A stretch of DNA of 47,784 bases, taken from positions 1 to 47,784 of the forward strand of contig QHYQ01000236.1 in the NCBI GenBank assembly GCA_003224175.1, given 5' to 3'. Shown one piece after another: positions 8,981 to 17,586 of the stretch. Position 1 is the stretch's first letter. Every line of letters begins with the position of its first letter. A model generated the notes under the pieces. The model was not told the DNA's origin. It ran no database searches and saw only the letters and a program-made list of their open reading frames with translations. The stretch comes from Acidobacteriota bacterium (GTDB taxonomy: Bacteria > Acidobacteriota > Terriglobia > Acidiferrales > UBA7541). Made by a program: the position numbers and the translations under genes.

Positions 8981-10426
8981 ATGTTGGTTCGAAACATTTG
9001 TCTCGCCCTTCTGGCCATGGTTCTCGCCGTAACGGCAGGTCGTGCTCAGGCGCAGGGTGGCGATTCAGCGACGCTCGCGGTTCAGCCCGTGCAGTTGCCG
9101 GTTGTTACGGCACCCTCCTCTGGGAATGCTCAGAGCCCAAACGCTGATTCCGCAACGCCGGTATCGGATAAGCGCGCCCTGGCAGGAGCCCAAGAACTTT
9201 CGCCTGACGCAACTGTCTTGAGGCGGAGCCATTGGCAGCCCTTCTTCAATTTGACATCAACTCTGGATACGAATCCTCTCGGGGTTGGTAGTACGGTTAG
9301 CTTGGTTCCATGGGGCTCTTTCTACGGCGGCGCAGACGTGCTCTGGTCGTCACATCGGTCTGACCTCAGTCTGAATTACCTCGGCGGCGGTGTGCTTTCC
9401 CAGCACAAGAGCGAGGATGCGCCGATTCAGCGGCTCACGCTCGGAGAAAAGCTAAGTTGGCGCCATGCGTCAATTTCGCTTTTCGACCAGTTCGGCTATT
9501 TACCTGAAGCAGTCTCTGAGTTCTATTTGCCAACGGGCGCGAATCTTCCTGGCAATCGCGAACTGTCGCTGCAGCCGGTATTCGTGCCGAATCAATCTAT
9601 CGCTACCACGGTCGGGCAAGAGCTTACCAATGCGTTTGTAGGTGAACTCGATGTCTCCCCGACCCCGCGGTCCTCACTAACATTTCTCGAATCTTACTCA
9701 GTGGTCCGATTTTTCAATTCCAGCTTCTTGGACCTGAACGACACGATCCTCCAAGGGGGATTCAACCATCAAGTAACTCGCAACGACACCATCGCTCTGC
9801 TTTACCGTTTTACTGGATTCCGATTTAGCAATTTATATCAACCGATGGACGGGCACGTCGTCCAGCTGGCATTCGGACGACAAGTTGCGGGGCGGCTGGC
9901 ATTTCAGTTATCCGCCGGCCCAGAGCTGAGTTTATTCCGCACGGCGGCGGGTCAACAGTCTCCGGGAAGCGCGCCCCCAACCATAACGGAATTCAAGCGG
10001 GTGTCTTGGACGCTGGATAGCTCCATGACGTACGGGATACGGCGCACAGTATTGAAGCTTGGCTATGACCACGGCGTGACGGACGGGGCCGGTTTCCTGG
10101 CAGGTGCAATTACCGACCGAGGATACGGGTCGATCGATGGTCAATTGTCTCGCGCGCTCACGGGCCAACTCATTGGTGGCTACGCGAGCAATCGAGCGTT
10201 GATCGCGATGGCACAGCAACCCGTGAATGAGCTTTACCGGGACTGGTTCGCCGGAGTGACGATTAGCTACGCCTGGAGTCGCTGGGCGAGCATCTTTTTG
10301 AGTTATCAGGTGCAACGGCAGGCTTCCAATTTTGCCTGCGCCGGTATTGGCTGCGGAAACAGCTTTACACGGCAATTTATATCGCTGGGCCTGACGGGCC
10401 GTGCGCGGCCACGACCCATCGGGTAG
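8981..10426 (+). CDS. Exported outer-membrane beta-barrel protein of the EPS locus
   Basis: About 481 residues, beginning with a clear signal peptide (NICLALLAMVLAVTAGRAQA, cleaved near AQA). The rest alternates short polar/aromatic stretches typical of a transmembrane beta-barrel, such as RSDLSLNYLGGGVLS and TIALLYRFTGFRFSNLY, and ends in a run with SLGLTGRARPRP. No enzyme motif is visible. Its position between the Wza-like and chain-length genes matches the barrel proteins found in XrtA/PEP-CTERM-type EPS loci, where they are thought to act in export across the outer membrane. The role is inferred from context. Confidence 0.7.
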   Translation: MLVRNICLALLAMVLAVTAGRAQAQGGDSATLAVQPVQLPVVTAPSSGNAQSPNADSATPVSDKRALAGAQELSPDATVLRRSHWQPFFNLTSTLDTNPLGVGSTVSLVPWGSFYGGADVLWSSHRSDLSLNYLGGGVLSQHKSEDAPIQRLTLGEKLSWRHASISLFDQFGYLPEAVSEFYLPTGANLPGNRELSLQPVFVPNQSIATTVGQELTNAFVGELDVSPTPRSSLTFLESYSVVRFFNSSFLDLNDTILQGGFNHQVTRNDTIALLYRFTGFRFSNLYQPMDGHVVQLAFGRQVAGRLAFQLSAGPELSLFRTAAGQQSPGSAPPTITEFKRVSWTLDSSMTYGIRRTVLKLGYDHGVTDGAGFLAGAITDRGYGSIDGQLSRALTGQLIGGYASNRALIAMAQQPVNELYRDWFAGVTISYAWSRWASIFLSYQVQRQASNFACAGIGCGNSFTRQFISLGLTGRARPRPIG

Positions 10427-10470
10427 CAGATCTGCGCGGCAGGACAGGATGACGAAGACGGATTAAAGCA

Positions 10471-12009
10471 ATGCCCAAACAGAAGGAATTAAGCTTCGAG
10501 GACTATGTGGCGATTCTGCGGCGGCGACGCTGGCTGTTGATCCTTCCTGCGGTGATAGGCGCTACGGTCGGATATACGCTGAGCCTAACATTACCCGCTC
10601 GATATACGTCCCACACCGTAGTTCTCGTTGAGCAACCAGTCGTGCCTGATAGCTACGTAAAACCAGTGGTAAGTGAGGACCTGAACCAACGCCTAGCCAG
10701 TATGCAGGAGCAAATCCTGAGCCGCACGCGCCTGCAACACCTCGTGGAACAATTCGGCATGTACAAGGAGGACGTAAGCAAGGTGCCGATGGAGGTGCTC
10801 GTCGCGCGGCTGCAGAAATCCATTACCGTGAAACCGCTAAATCCCACGCAGGGTACACAACCCACGGGACTGCCGGGCTTCAATGTCGACGTTACCCTTG
10901 GAGAGTCTTGGCTTGCTCAACGGGTATGTACCGAGATCACTTCCATGTTTATGGAGCAGAACTTACGGCTCCGCCAGCAGCAGGCCGAGGACACCACTCA
11001 GTTTTTAGGTGCACAACTCGAAGAGGCTAAAACCAAGCTTGACGAGCAGGACGCAAAGTTGGCGGATTTCCAGGGCCGCTTCGTTGGGGAACTTCCGGAA
11101 AATGAACAGAACAATCTCACCTTGTTGATGGGGCTGAGCCCGCAACTCGAGGCTGCCACACAGGCCGTGAACCAGGCGCGGGAGGAGAGAGCATTCGTGG
11201 AATCCATGTTGAGCCAGCAGCTCGCGGCTTGGGAGTTGTCGGGGAAAGGCCCCAATCCCGAGACGCTGGAACAGCAGCTCGCCAAGGAACAAGGGCAGCT
11301 TCTGTCCCTTCAACAGCGTTATACGGAAGAATATCCCGATGTAGTCAAGCTCAAAAGCGATGTCGCCGACTTGCAAAGGAGAATTCAGGACGCATCCGCG
11401 AAGAAGCAAAAGGAGCCAAACGAACCAGGCACAAAGGGCTTAGCGATCGAGCCGCCGGCAATTCAGCAGCTTCGTGCACAGCTTCATCAAGCCGAACTGG
11501 CCGTCCTCCAGAAGCAAGGTGAACAAGGCCACCTACAAGAGCAAATTAAGACTTTGCAAGGCCGTCTCCAATTGAGTCCCAAAATTCAACAGCAGTTCAA
11601 ATCCCTGACACGCGATTACCAAACGGCGCTGGAGTTTTACAACGACCTGCAGAAGAAGCGTAATGAATCGCAAATGGCAACCGAATTGGAACATCGCCAG
11701 CAAGGTGAGCAGTTCCGAGTTCTAGATGCACCGAGCTTTCCGGAGCGGCCCTCTTTTCCCAATCGGCCACTCTTTGGGTTGGGTGGACTGGGCGCAGGGC
11801 TGGTTTTGGGTTTAGGACTGATGCAATTGTCCGAGTGGCGTGACAAATCAATGCGATCCAGGCACGATGTCGAGATTTATCTGCGGTTGCCCACGCTAGC
11901 TCATATCTCATTGATGAAGCCGGATCTGCGCGGGAAGAACGGCAATAGCAGGCTTGCCCCAATGAAGCAGGGGACGTCCAAATTGGACGCATCATCTGGA
12001 AGGCGCTGA
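10471..12009 (+). CDS. Chain-length determinant protein (Wzc/GumC N-part, XrtA type)
   Basis: 512 residues of the polysaccharide co-polymerase family. Seen: N-terminal Wzz motif LSFEDYVAILRRRRWLLIL leading into the first membrane helix (about 21-43), a long Gln/Glu-rich coiled-coil periplasmic region (about 165-400), a Pro-rich turn (APSFPERPSFPNRP) and the second helix (GLGGLGAGLVLGLGLM). No kinase domain is fused; the kinase is encoded separately two genes downstream. It sets EPS chain length and spans the periplasm to contact the export protein. Confidence 0.9.
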   Translation: MPKQKELSFEDYVAILRRRRWLLILPAVIGATVGYTLSLTLPARYTSHTVVLVEQPVVPDSYVKPVVSEDLNQRLASMQEQILSRTRLQHLVEQFGMYKEDVSKVPMEVLVARLQKSITVKPLNPTQGTQPTGLPGFNVDVTLGESWLAQRVCTEITSMFMEQNLRLRQQQAEDTTQFLGAQLEEAKTKLDEQDAKLADFQGRFVGELPENEQNNLTLLMGLSPQLEAATQAVNQAREERAFVESMLSQQLAAWELSGKGPNPETLEQQLAKEQGQLLSLQQRYTEEYPDVVKLKSDVADLQRRIQDASAKKQKEPNEPGTKGLAIEPPAIQQLRAQLHQAELAVLQKQGEQGHLQEQIKTLQGRLQLSPKIQQQFKSLTRDYQTALEFYNDLQKKRNESQMATELEHRQQGEQFRVLDAPSFPERPSFPNRPLFGLGGLGAGLVLGLGLMQLSEWRDKSMRSRHDVEIYLRLPTLAHISLMKPDLRGKNGNSRLAPMKQGTSKLDASSGRR

Positions 12010-12011
12010 CT

Positions 12012-13028
12012 ATGTACAACGAGTTTTTTGGCTTGAGAGAGAGCGCTTTCAACGTGAATCCGGACCCCCGGTATTTCTTTTTGACACCTGTCATGCAGGA
12101 GGCGCTGGCAGGCTTGGCCTACGGAATTCAGAGACGCAAGGGCATTGTTCTTTTGACCGGAGAGGTCGGAACGGGGAAGACCACCCTGCTCAATCAAGTG
12201 ATGGATTGGCTGCGGCAAAACCAAGCGGCTACGGCTTTTATTTTCAATACCCGGCTGAGTGTCGAAGATCTGTTCAATTACATCCTGACCGATTTCGGAA
12301 TTTCCTGTGAATCGCGCGCCAAGAGCGACATGTTGATCCGTCTCAATAACTGGCTGCTGGATCGATGCCTCACCAGAAATCCCGAGCCAGCGGTACTTTT
12401 CGTCGATGAGGCGCAGAATCTCAGCCCGGAACTGCTCGAGGAAATCCGGCTGCTGACGAACTTAGAGACATCGACAGAGAAATTGCTTCAGATTGTCCTA
12501 TCCGGACAGCCGGAACTCGAATTGAAACTTAGAGAGCCAAAGCTACGGCAGCTTCGGCAACGGATTACCCTGCGTTACAGAACAACCCAACTCTCGCCTG
12601 CGGAGACTCGTAGCTACATCGAGGAACGACTGCGCATCGCCGGCGCGAACGGCCAGCCGATCTTTTCTCCAGAAGCCATTGAGAGCATCCACCACTACGC
12701 CTTCGGAGTCCCGCGCGTCATCAACGTCCTCTGCGACCATGCGCTGATTAACGCCTTCGCCGAGCGGCACAAACGGGTCTCCGCGCGCCTGATTCACGAG
12801 GTGGCGCGTGAATTTGAGCTGGACCTAATTGAGCCGATTGCTCCTCCCATTAGCTCTGGATTCCTGGACCATGAGACTGCATCGGTGATCCAGGCAATGC
12901 CGGCGGCGATGGCTAAGGCTGCGGCGAGCTTCTCGCCGACGGAATCAGTGCTCAAAGACTTCACGCGACGTGAGGACAACGGTTCGTCTGTGACGACTTG
13001 GGTAGAACCAGAGGAAACAAAAATATGA
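12012..13028 (+). CDS. AAA ATPase, ExeA-like (XrtA-associated)
   Basis: 338 residues. Starts MYNEFFGLRESAFNVNPDPRY, the signature of the ExeA/GspA-like ATPases found in EPS loci. Walker A GEVGTGKTT (50-58), Walker B AVLFVDEAQNL (D132-E133) and an arginine-rich sensor region (LRQLRQRITLRYR) are present. GGAAGG precedes the ATG and the gap to the previous stop is 2 bp. Its end overlaps the next gene (ATGA). Known family members are thought to energise or remodel the EPS export machine; the mechanism is not established. Confidence 0.88.
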   Translation: MYNEFFGLRESAFNVNPDPRYFFLTPVMQEALAGLAYGIQRRKGIVLLTGEVGTGKTTLLNQVMDWLRQNQAATAFIFNTRLSVEDLFNYILTDFGISCESRAKSDMLIRLNNWLLDRCLTRNPEPAVLFVDEAQNLSPELLEEIRLLTNLETSTEKLLQIVLSGQPELELKLREPKLRQLRQRITLRYRTTQLSPAETRSYIEERLRIAGANGQPIFSPEAIESIHHYAFGVPRVINVLCDHALINAFAERHKRVSARLIHEVAREFELDLIEPIAPPISSGFLDHETASVIQAMPAAMAKAAASFSPTESVLKDFTRREDNGSSVTTWVEPEETKI

Positions 13029-13948
13029 GCCGCGTCTACGAAGCCCTGAAGAACGCGCAAGATCAACAGACGATACGTGGACCGCTGGAAGCAGAGGCTA
13101 CCCCGCAGGAGTCTGGTGTTGGGGAACCTGTTCACAACGGTAAGGCAGCGAGTAGAATTCCAGAAATCCTGTCCGCAGTGAGACCCGAAGGCGCGCCGCC
13201 AGCTCGGCTGCTGCAGTTGGAAGAACTGCAACAGCGCTGCGCAAAACCGGTGTGGAAACCGCAGCTCCGTTGGAATGTTTTCCCGAAGGAGCGACCCTGC
13301 GGACGGCAGGCCGAGCAGTTCCATAGTTTACGGGCGCGTCTTTACAGTCTTCGCGATACACGCCCTATCCAAACTTTGCTCATCACAAGTACAACTGCGG
13401 CGGAAGGAAAAACCTTTGTGGCGATGAATCTCGCTCAGTCGATCGCCCGCCAACCCGGTCGGCGGGCCTTGCTAGTCGATGCCGACTTGCGCGCATCCAG
13501 ACTTCACATTGCCCTGGGGGCCCCATGTGCGCCGGGTCTGAGCGATTACCTTGCCGGCGAAAGCGACGAATGTTCCATCATCCAAGCCGACTCACAGGAA
13601 GGGCTCTTTTTTATTCCTGGCGGGAAACCACGTTCAAATCCCGCGGAACTGCTCGCCAATAACCTGTTGCGTGCTTTGTTCTCGCGAGTGCTCCCTCTTT
13701 TTGACTGGATCATCGTAGACGCGCCTCCTGCCCTTCCGGTCGCCGATGCGAGCGTGTTGGCAGGCATGTGTGATGGCGTGATCTTTGTGGTGCGGGCCGG
13801 AGTGGCGGCATTCGATATGGCTCAGGCCGCGTGCGGGGAGCTTAAGCATAAGAACTTGCTCGGTGTCGTACTGAACGGCGTCGAAGAAGAAGCGATCTAC
13901 GGCGCTTATGGTTACTACTACGGTGGAAATGGCACAGGCGGGGAATAA
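13025..13948 (+). CDS. CpsD/CapB-family tyrosine autokinase
   Basis: 307 residues starting MSRVYEALKNAQ, standard for XrtA-system kinases. Walker A variant TSTTAAEGKT (121-130), Walker A' VDADLR (151-156) and Walker B VDAPPA (231-236) are seen. The C-terminus carries a tyrosine cluster (Y292, Y295, Y297-Y299), the expected autophosphorylation tail. It works with the separate chain-length protein to control polymerisation. ATGA overlap with the preceding ATPase shows coupling. The frame can be extended to 12998, but the ATG at 13025 matches the family start. Confidence 0.9.
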   Translation: MSRVYEALKNAQDQQTIRGPLEAEATPQESGVGEPVHNGKAASRIPEILSAVRPEGAPPARLLQLEELQQRCAKPVWKPQLRWNVFPKERPCGRQAEQFHSLRARLYSLRDTRPIQTLLITSTTAAEGKTFVAMNLAQSIARQPGRRALLVDADLRASRLHIALGAPCAPGLSDYLAGESDECSIIQADSQEGLFFIPGGKPRSNPAELLANNLLRALFSRVLPLFDWIIVDAPPALPVADASVLAGMCDGVIFVVRAGVAAFDMAQAACGELKHKNLLGVVLNGVEEEAIYGAYGYYYGGNGTGGE

Positions 13949-14042
13949 GAGTTCGACTACCTGCTTCGCCATTGTGGGGCGTGGCTCTTCGCTCCTTTGC
14001 AAGTAGTTCTGTAGTTTAACGCTGCAGCTTTGGGACTCTCAT

Positions 14043-14053
14043 GGCGGTAGCTT
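14043..14053 (+). promoter_or_regulatory. ops-like element in the leader of the NusG-paralogue gene
   Basis: GGCGGTAGCTT exactly fits the enterobacterial ops consensus GGCGGTAGNNT that recruits RfaH to paused polymerase. It lies on the transcribed + strand, in the only sizeable gap of the early EPS run and 68 bp before a gene for an RfaH/UpxY-type NusG paralogue. Use of this motif outside gammaproteobacteria is not something I can vouch for, so function is inference. Confidence 0.5.
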
Positions 14054-14063
14054 GTTCGAAGCA

Positions 14064-14092
14064 CTTCTCGCGGAAGCGTAAGGTCCGAGAAG
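14064..14092 (+). promoter_or_regulatory. Strong leader hairpin downstream of the ops-like element
   Basis: CTTCTCG (14064-14070) pairs perfectly with CGAGAAG (14086-14092) around a 15-base loop. It sits 10 bases after the ops-like motif and 28 bases before the ATG at 14121. It has no U-tract, so it is more like a pause or attenuation hairpin than an intrinsic terminator. Confidence 0.5.
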
Positions 14093-14120
14093 CCACTCCA
14101 AGTACGGTCGAGGATAGGGG

Positions 14121-14678
14121 ATGAAACCGGAAAAGGCCAAGTACTCGTGGTTCGCGTTGCAGACGAGGCTGAGATATGAGCATTTCGCCGCGGCCCACTT
14201 ACGCAACAAGGGCTACGATCTCTTTTTGCCCGTTTACAGCATCCGGCGATGTTGGACCGATCGCATCAAGGAAGTCGAGCTGCCTTTGTTTCCGGGCTAC
14301 CTGTTTTGTAGATTTGATCTACTGAATCGGCTTCCCATCCTCGTGACGCCCGGCGTGATCCAGGTGGTCGGAAATGGCAAGAATCCAATCCCTATCGACG
14401 ATACGGAAATTGCCTCGATTCAGGCTGTTGTTCAATCGGAGTTGCCCAGGCAACCTTGGCCGTTCTTGCAACTGGGACAGAAAGTCAGGATCGCATGCGG
14501 ACCGCTCTCCGGGCTTGAGGGAATTTTGCAAAATCAGAAAGGAAATCATCGGCTGGTTCTGTCGGTAAGCCTGCTGAGACGTTCCGTAGCGGTAGAAGTT
14601 GACAGCGCGTGGGTCTCTCCCATTTCTTCTCAATCACCCCCCGCGCCTGACGCAACGGTTTTGCTGCGGGCGTCTTAG
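14121..14678 (+). CDS. NusG-paralogue antiterminator (UpxY/RfaH-like)
   Basis: 185 residues. An N-terminal NGN domain (WFALQTRLRYEHFAAAHLRN, then PLFPGYLFCRF at about 54-65) is followed by a KOW-type segment (QLGQKVRIACGPLSGLEGIL, about 117-137). Specialised NusG paralogues of this size sit at the head of capsule/EPS operons and let RNA polymerase read through long, poorly translated operons. AGGATAGGGG precedes the ATG. About 25 kb of co-directional EPS genes lie downstream, a fitting target. The ops-like leader suggests self-recruitment. The stop overlaps the next start (TAGTG). Confidence 0.87.
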   Translation: MKPEKAKYSWFALQTRLRYEHFAAAHLRNKGYDLFLPVYSIRRCWTDRIKEVELPLFPGYLFCRFDLLNRLPILVTPGVIQVVGNGKNPIPIDDTEIASIQAVVQSELPRQPWPFLQLGQKVRIACGPLSGLEGILQNQKGNHRLVLSVSLLRRSVAVEVDSAWVSPISSQSPPAPDATVLLRAS

Positions 14679-15892
14679 TGAAGTTCGGATCGTATGCCTC
14701 AGCCTATCCGCGATCAACGCACCGGGATGCGGCTTCTATGACTCACTTGTTGACAGAGAACCCTCATCTCCACGATTTTTCGAGCCCGACTCCGAGGACC
14801 TGCCGCTCCTCGCACCGGCAGCCACCTGAGTTACTTAGTGAGGGTATTTTTCAAAGAATTCTGTCCTGGGAGCGCAAGAAGGCGGAACGCTCGCGGAAGT
14901 GTGTTCTCCTAATGCTCCTGGACGTGGAGAGAGTTCTTCTGAAGAATCCATCGAATCGAGTCCTCTCGGGAATTGCCTTGGCACTTTCCTCTCCCACAAG
15001 AGAAACGGATATCATCGGGTGGTATCAAAGGAACTCTGTTCTCGGGATCATCTTCACCGAGCTGCGCAAAACAGACAGGACTTCACTGCAAAACTTGATG
15101 AGCGCAGAGGTGGTCGCAAGGCTGCGCGCGAATCTAGGTCAAGAACGAGCCGATCGGATTCGCATCGCCTTCCATTTCTTTCCCGAGGACTGGGATAAAT
15201 TGAGCGGCAACGGTTTGATCGACGATAAGCTCTACCCAGATTTGCTCGAGCACAATCACGCAAGAAAGCTCTCCCAGCTGGCGAAACGCGCTATCGACAT
15301 TCTGGGAAGTGTCTTCGCCATCATCGTCTTTTCGCCTCTATTCATCTTAATCTCTGCGGCCGTTAAACTGACCTCGAAGGGCCCCGTTCTGTTTAGGCAA
15401 GAAAGGGTGGGTCTGTACGGCCGGCGATTTACATTTTTGAAATTCAGGTCCATGAAGTGCGCCAGCGACCCGCGCATTCATCGCGACTACATCAAGCGGT
15501 TCATCGCCGGAGAAATCGCTAAAGGGCAGGGCATCCCTTTCAAGATCAAAGAAGACCCCCGATTCACTCGGATTGGCGCGTTTCTCCGCAAGTGCAGCCT
15601 CGATGAGCTTCCGCAGTTAATCAACGTCCTCAAGGGCGAAATGTCTCTGGTCGGTCCGCGGCCTGCGATTCCCTACGAAATAGATCTCTATCAGATCTGG
15701 CACCGAAGCCGTTTCCTAGGAGTGAAGCCAGGGATCACGGGTTTGTGGCAGGTCAAGGGCCGCAGTAGAACGACATTTGACGATATGGTGCGGCTGGATC
15801 TCGAGTATGTGAAGCACTGGTCGCTTTGGCTGGACATCAAGATATTGTTGCACACGCCGCGCGCAGTCCTCTCCGGCGAGGGTGCTTACTGA
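14678..15892 (+). CDS. Initiating sugar transferase (undecaprenyl-phosphate glycosylphosphotransferase)
   Basis: 404 residues. The C-terminal half (about 195-404) is a bacterial sugar transferase (PF02397): [20 protein letters not shown] membrane helix, [28 protein letters not shown], and [12 protein letters not shown]. It would load the first sugar-phosphate on the lipid carrier. Instead of the usual multi-helix N-part, residues about 73-170 resemble a degenerate GGDEF/cyclase-type fold ([16 protein letters not shown], then [19 protein letters not shown]) without a GGDEF motif. The GTG at 14678 overlaps the upstream stop; the ATG at 14738 is an alternative. Confidence 0.88.
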   Translation: MKFGSYASAYPRSTHRDAASMTHLLTENPHLHDFSSPTPRTCRSSHRQPPELLSEGIFQRILSWERKKAERSRKCVLLMLLDVERVLLKNPSNRVLSGIALALSSPTRETDIIGWYQRNSVLGIIFTELRKTDRTSLQNLMSAEVVARLRANLGQERADRIRIAFHFFPEDWDKLSGNGLIDDKLYPDLLEHNHARKLSQLAKRAIDILGSVFAIIVFSPLFILISAAVKLTSKGPVLFRQERVGLYGRRFTFLKFRSMKCASDPRIHRDYIKRFIAGEIAKGQGIPFKIKEDPRFTRIGAFLRKCSLDELPQLINVLKGEMSLVGPRPAIPYEIDLYQIWHRSRFLGVKPGITGLWQVKGRSRTTFDDMVRLDLEYVKHWSLWLDIKILLHTPRAVLSGEGAY

Positions 15893-15988
15893 ACGTTTTG
15901 ATTGCCCTCGCCCTTCACGCGTTCGTTCTAATCGATTCATATCGGACGGCGTCCCCGGGCGCAAATCAAAAGGAGCAAATGGACTTTT

Positions 15989-17095
15989 ATGAATGAGAGT
16001 AGTTCATTTACCGCCGTCCAACCTAATTATTCGCTTGGAACACGAGAGTTGATTGAGGGCGTCAATTGCGCTTTGCGTCCAAGCCCCGACAATTCCATAC
16101 GTATTGGCGCGATTGGATACGGTTATTGGGGGCCAAACGTTGTCCGGAACCTCTACGCGCTCGACAATTGTCGCGTCGTGGCAATCTGCGATAAGAATCA
16201 GGCAGCACTCCGACGCGCAAATCGAGCTTTTTCCGATATAGAGCTGACAACGGATGTGACGAAACTCCTTACTTCCCCTCAGATAGATGCTGTAGCAGTA
16301 GTCACCCCGGTCTGGACGCATTTCGAGCTGGCGAAATGCGCTCTGGAAAATGGCAAACACGTGTTTGTCGAGAAACCGTTCACTTCGACGACGCAGCAGG
16401 CAGAGGAACTGATCGAACTGGCGGAGCGGAAACGGCTAAAGATCATGGTGGATCACACTTTCCTCTTCACTGGTTCGGTAAGGAAAATCCGCCAGCTCGT
16501 TGATGATGGAACGTTAGGGCCCCTGTATTACTTCGACTCCATCCGCGTCAACCTTGGGCTCTTCCAGCACGATGTCAACGTCATGTGGGACCTCGCTCCC
16601 CACGATCTCTCCATTATGAATTACGTCATCCGCGAGAAAGCGGAGGCGGTGGTTGCGACGGGGGGAAGACATCTGAACGGTCTGGCGGACGTCGCTTTCA
16701 TCACCGTCTACTTTCCCAGCAGCGTGGTTGCCCACATCAACGTCAATTGGCTTTCCCCCGTTAAGATTCGAACCACGCTAATCGGCGGTGAGAAAAAGAT
16801 GCTGGTTTGGGACGACCTGGAGCCCGACGAGAAAATCAAGGTCTACGACAAAGGCGTCCAGATCAAGAGCGGGCAGGGCCTCTATGACTTGCTCGTGAGT
16901 TATCGTTCGGGGGACGTGTGGGCGCCCAAAGTGGAACAAACCGAGGCTCTGAAGGTTGAGCTCGAATACTTTCTGGATTGCATTGCGAATGATCGAACGC
17001 CACTGAATGACGGTGTTGCAGGCCTGGGGGTAGTCAAGCTCCTTGAAGCTGCAGATCGCTCATTGGAAAAGAGAGGACAAATCATCCGGCTATGA
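15989..17095 (+). CDS. Gfo/Idh/MocA oxidoreductase, WlbA/WbpB-like
   Basis: 368 residues. NAD-binding motif [14 protein letters not shown] (41-54), family signature EKP at 128-130 and [21 protein letters not shown] and the gene order match WlbA/WbpB, the 3-dehydrogenase acting on UDP-GlcNAc uronic acid. The next two genes encode an acetyltransferase and a PLP aminotransferase, overlapping in ATGA and TAATG fashion. About 35 residues precede the Rossmann strand. An AAGGAG at about 15970 lies nearer a five-codon reading (ATG at 15978) than the ATG at 15989, so the exact start is uncertain. Confidence 0.85.
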   Translation: MNESSSFTAVQPNYSLGTRELIEGVNCALRPSPDNSIRIGAIGYGYWGPNVVRNLYALDNCRVVAICDKNQAALRRANRAFSDIELTTDVTKLLTSPQIDAVAVVTPVWTHFELAKCALENGKHVFVEKPFTSTTQQAEELIELAERKRLKIMVDHTFLFTGSVRKIRQLVDDGTLGPLYYFDSIRVNLGLFQHDVNVMWDLAPHDLSIMNYVIREKAEAVVATGGRHLNGLADVAFITVYFPSSVVAHINVNWLSPVKIRTTLIGGEKKMLVWDDLEPDEKIKVYDKGVQIKSGQGLYDLLVSYRSGDVWAPKVEQTEALKVELEYFLDCIANDRTPLNDGVAGLGVVKLLEAADRSLEKRGQIIRL

Positions 17096-17586
17096 ACCAC
17101 CATCAATCCGTTGCTCCCGATGTCCGACTGGGGAAAGACGTAAGGCTCTCTCCCTTTGTCAATCTGTATGGCTGTGAAGTCGGCGACAACACAAAGATAG
17201 GCGCGTTTGTCGAGATCCAGAAGAACGCCAAAGTCGGCGGAAACTGCAAAATCTCGAGCCACAGCTTCGTTTGTGAAGGTGTGACCATCGAAGACAACGT
17301 CTTCGTGGGCCATGGCGTCGTCTTTATCAATGACCTCTTTCCGCGTGCGACCACTGCGGAAGGCGAACTTCAGACGGAGAAGGACTGGAGAGTGGAGCCG
17401 ACGCTGGTGAAAAAGGGCGCCTCCATCGGTTCGGGTGCAACGATTCTCGCGAATGTTGTGATCGGCGAAAACGCCATGGTGGGTGCCGGCAGCGTCGTGA
17501 CTCGCGACGTACCCGACAATGCCGTTGTGGCGGGAAATCCGGCGAAAGTGCTCCGCACGGTAGCGCCAGAGTTGAGGGTGGCCTAA
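17092..17586 (+). CDS. Hexapeptide-repeat acyltransferase, WlbB/WbpD-like
   Basis: 164 residues of left-handed beta-helix hexapeptide repeats ([17 protein letters not shown], then [20 protein letters not shown], then [19 protein letters not shown]) ending in [11 protein letters not shown], the usual sugar O/N-acetyltransferase tail. Length and position between a WlbA-like dehydrogenase and a DegT aminotransferase point to N-acetylation of the 3-amino group of a UDP-sugar. The start overlaps the preceding stop as ATGA. Confidence 0.87.
   Translation: MNHHQSVAPDVRLGKDVRLSPFVNLYGCEVGDNTKIGAFVEIQKNAKVGGNCKISSHSFVCEGVTIEDNVFVGHGVVFINDLFPRATTAEGELQTEKDWRVEPTLVKKGASIGSGATILANVVIGENAMVGAGSVVTRDVPDNAVVAGNPAKVLRTVAPELRVA

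Noticed and set aside
13980-14010. Sigma-54 promoter (TGGC...TTGC) before the NusG-paralogue gene
   Set aside because: The spacing between the GG and GC elements is about 14 instead of 10 bases.
14008-14020. Left half of a JUMPstart sequence (TCTGTAGTTTAAC) upstream of the ops-like motif
   Set aside because: Similarity is loose and the distance to GGCGGTAG (35 bp) does not match the enterobacterial spacing of about 22.
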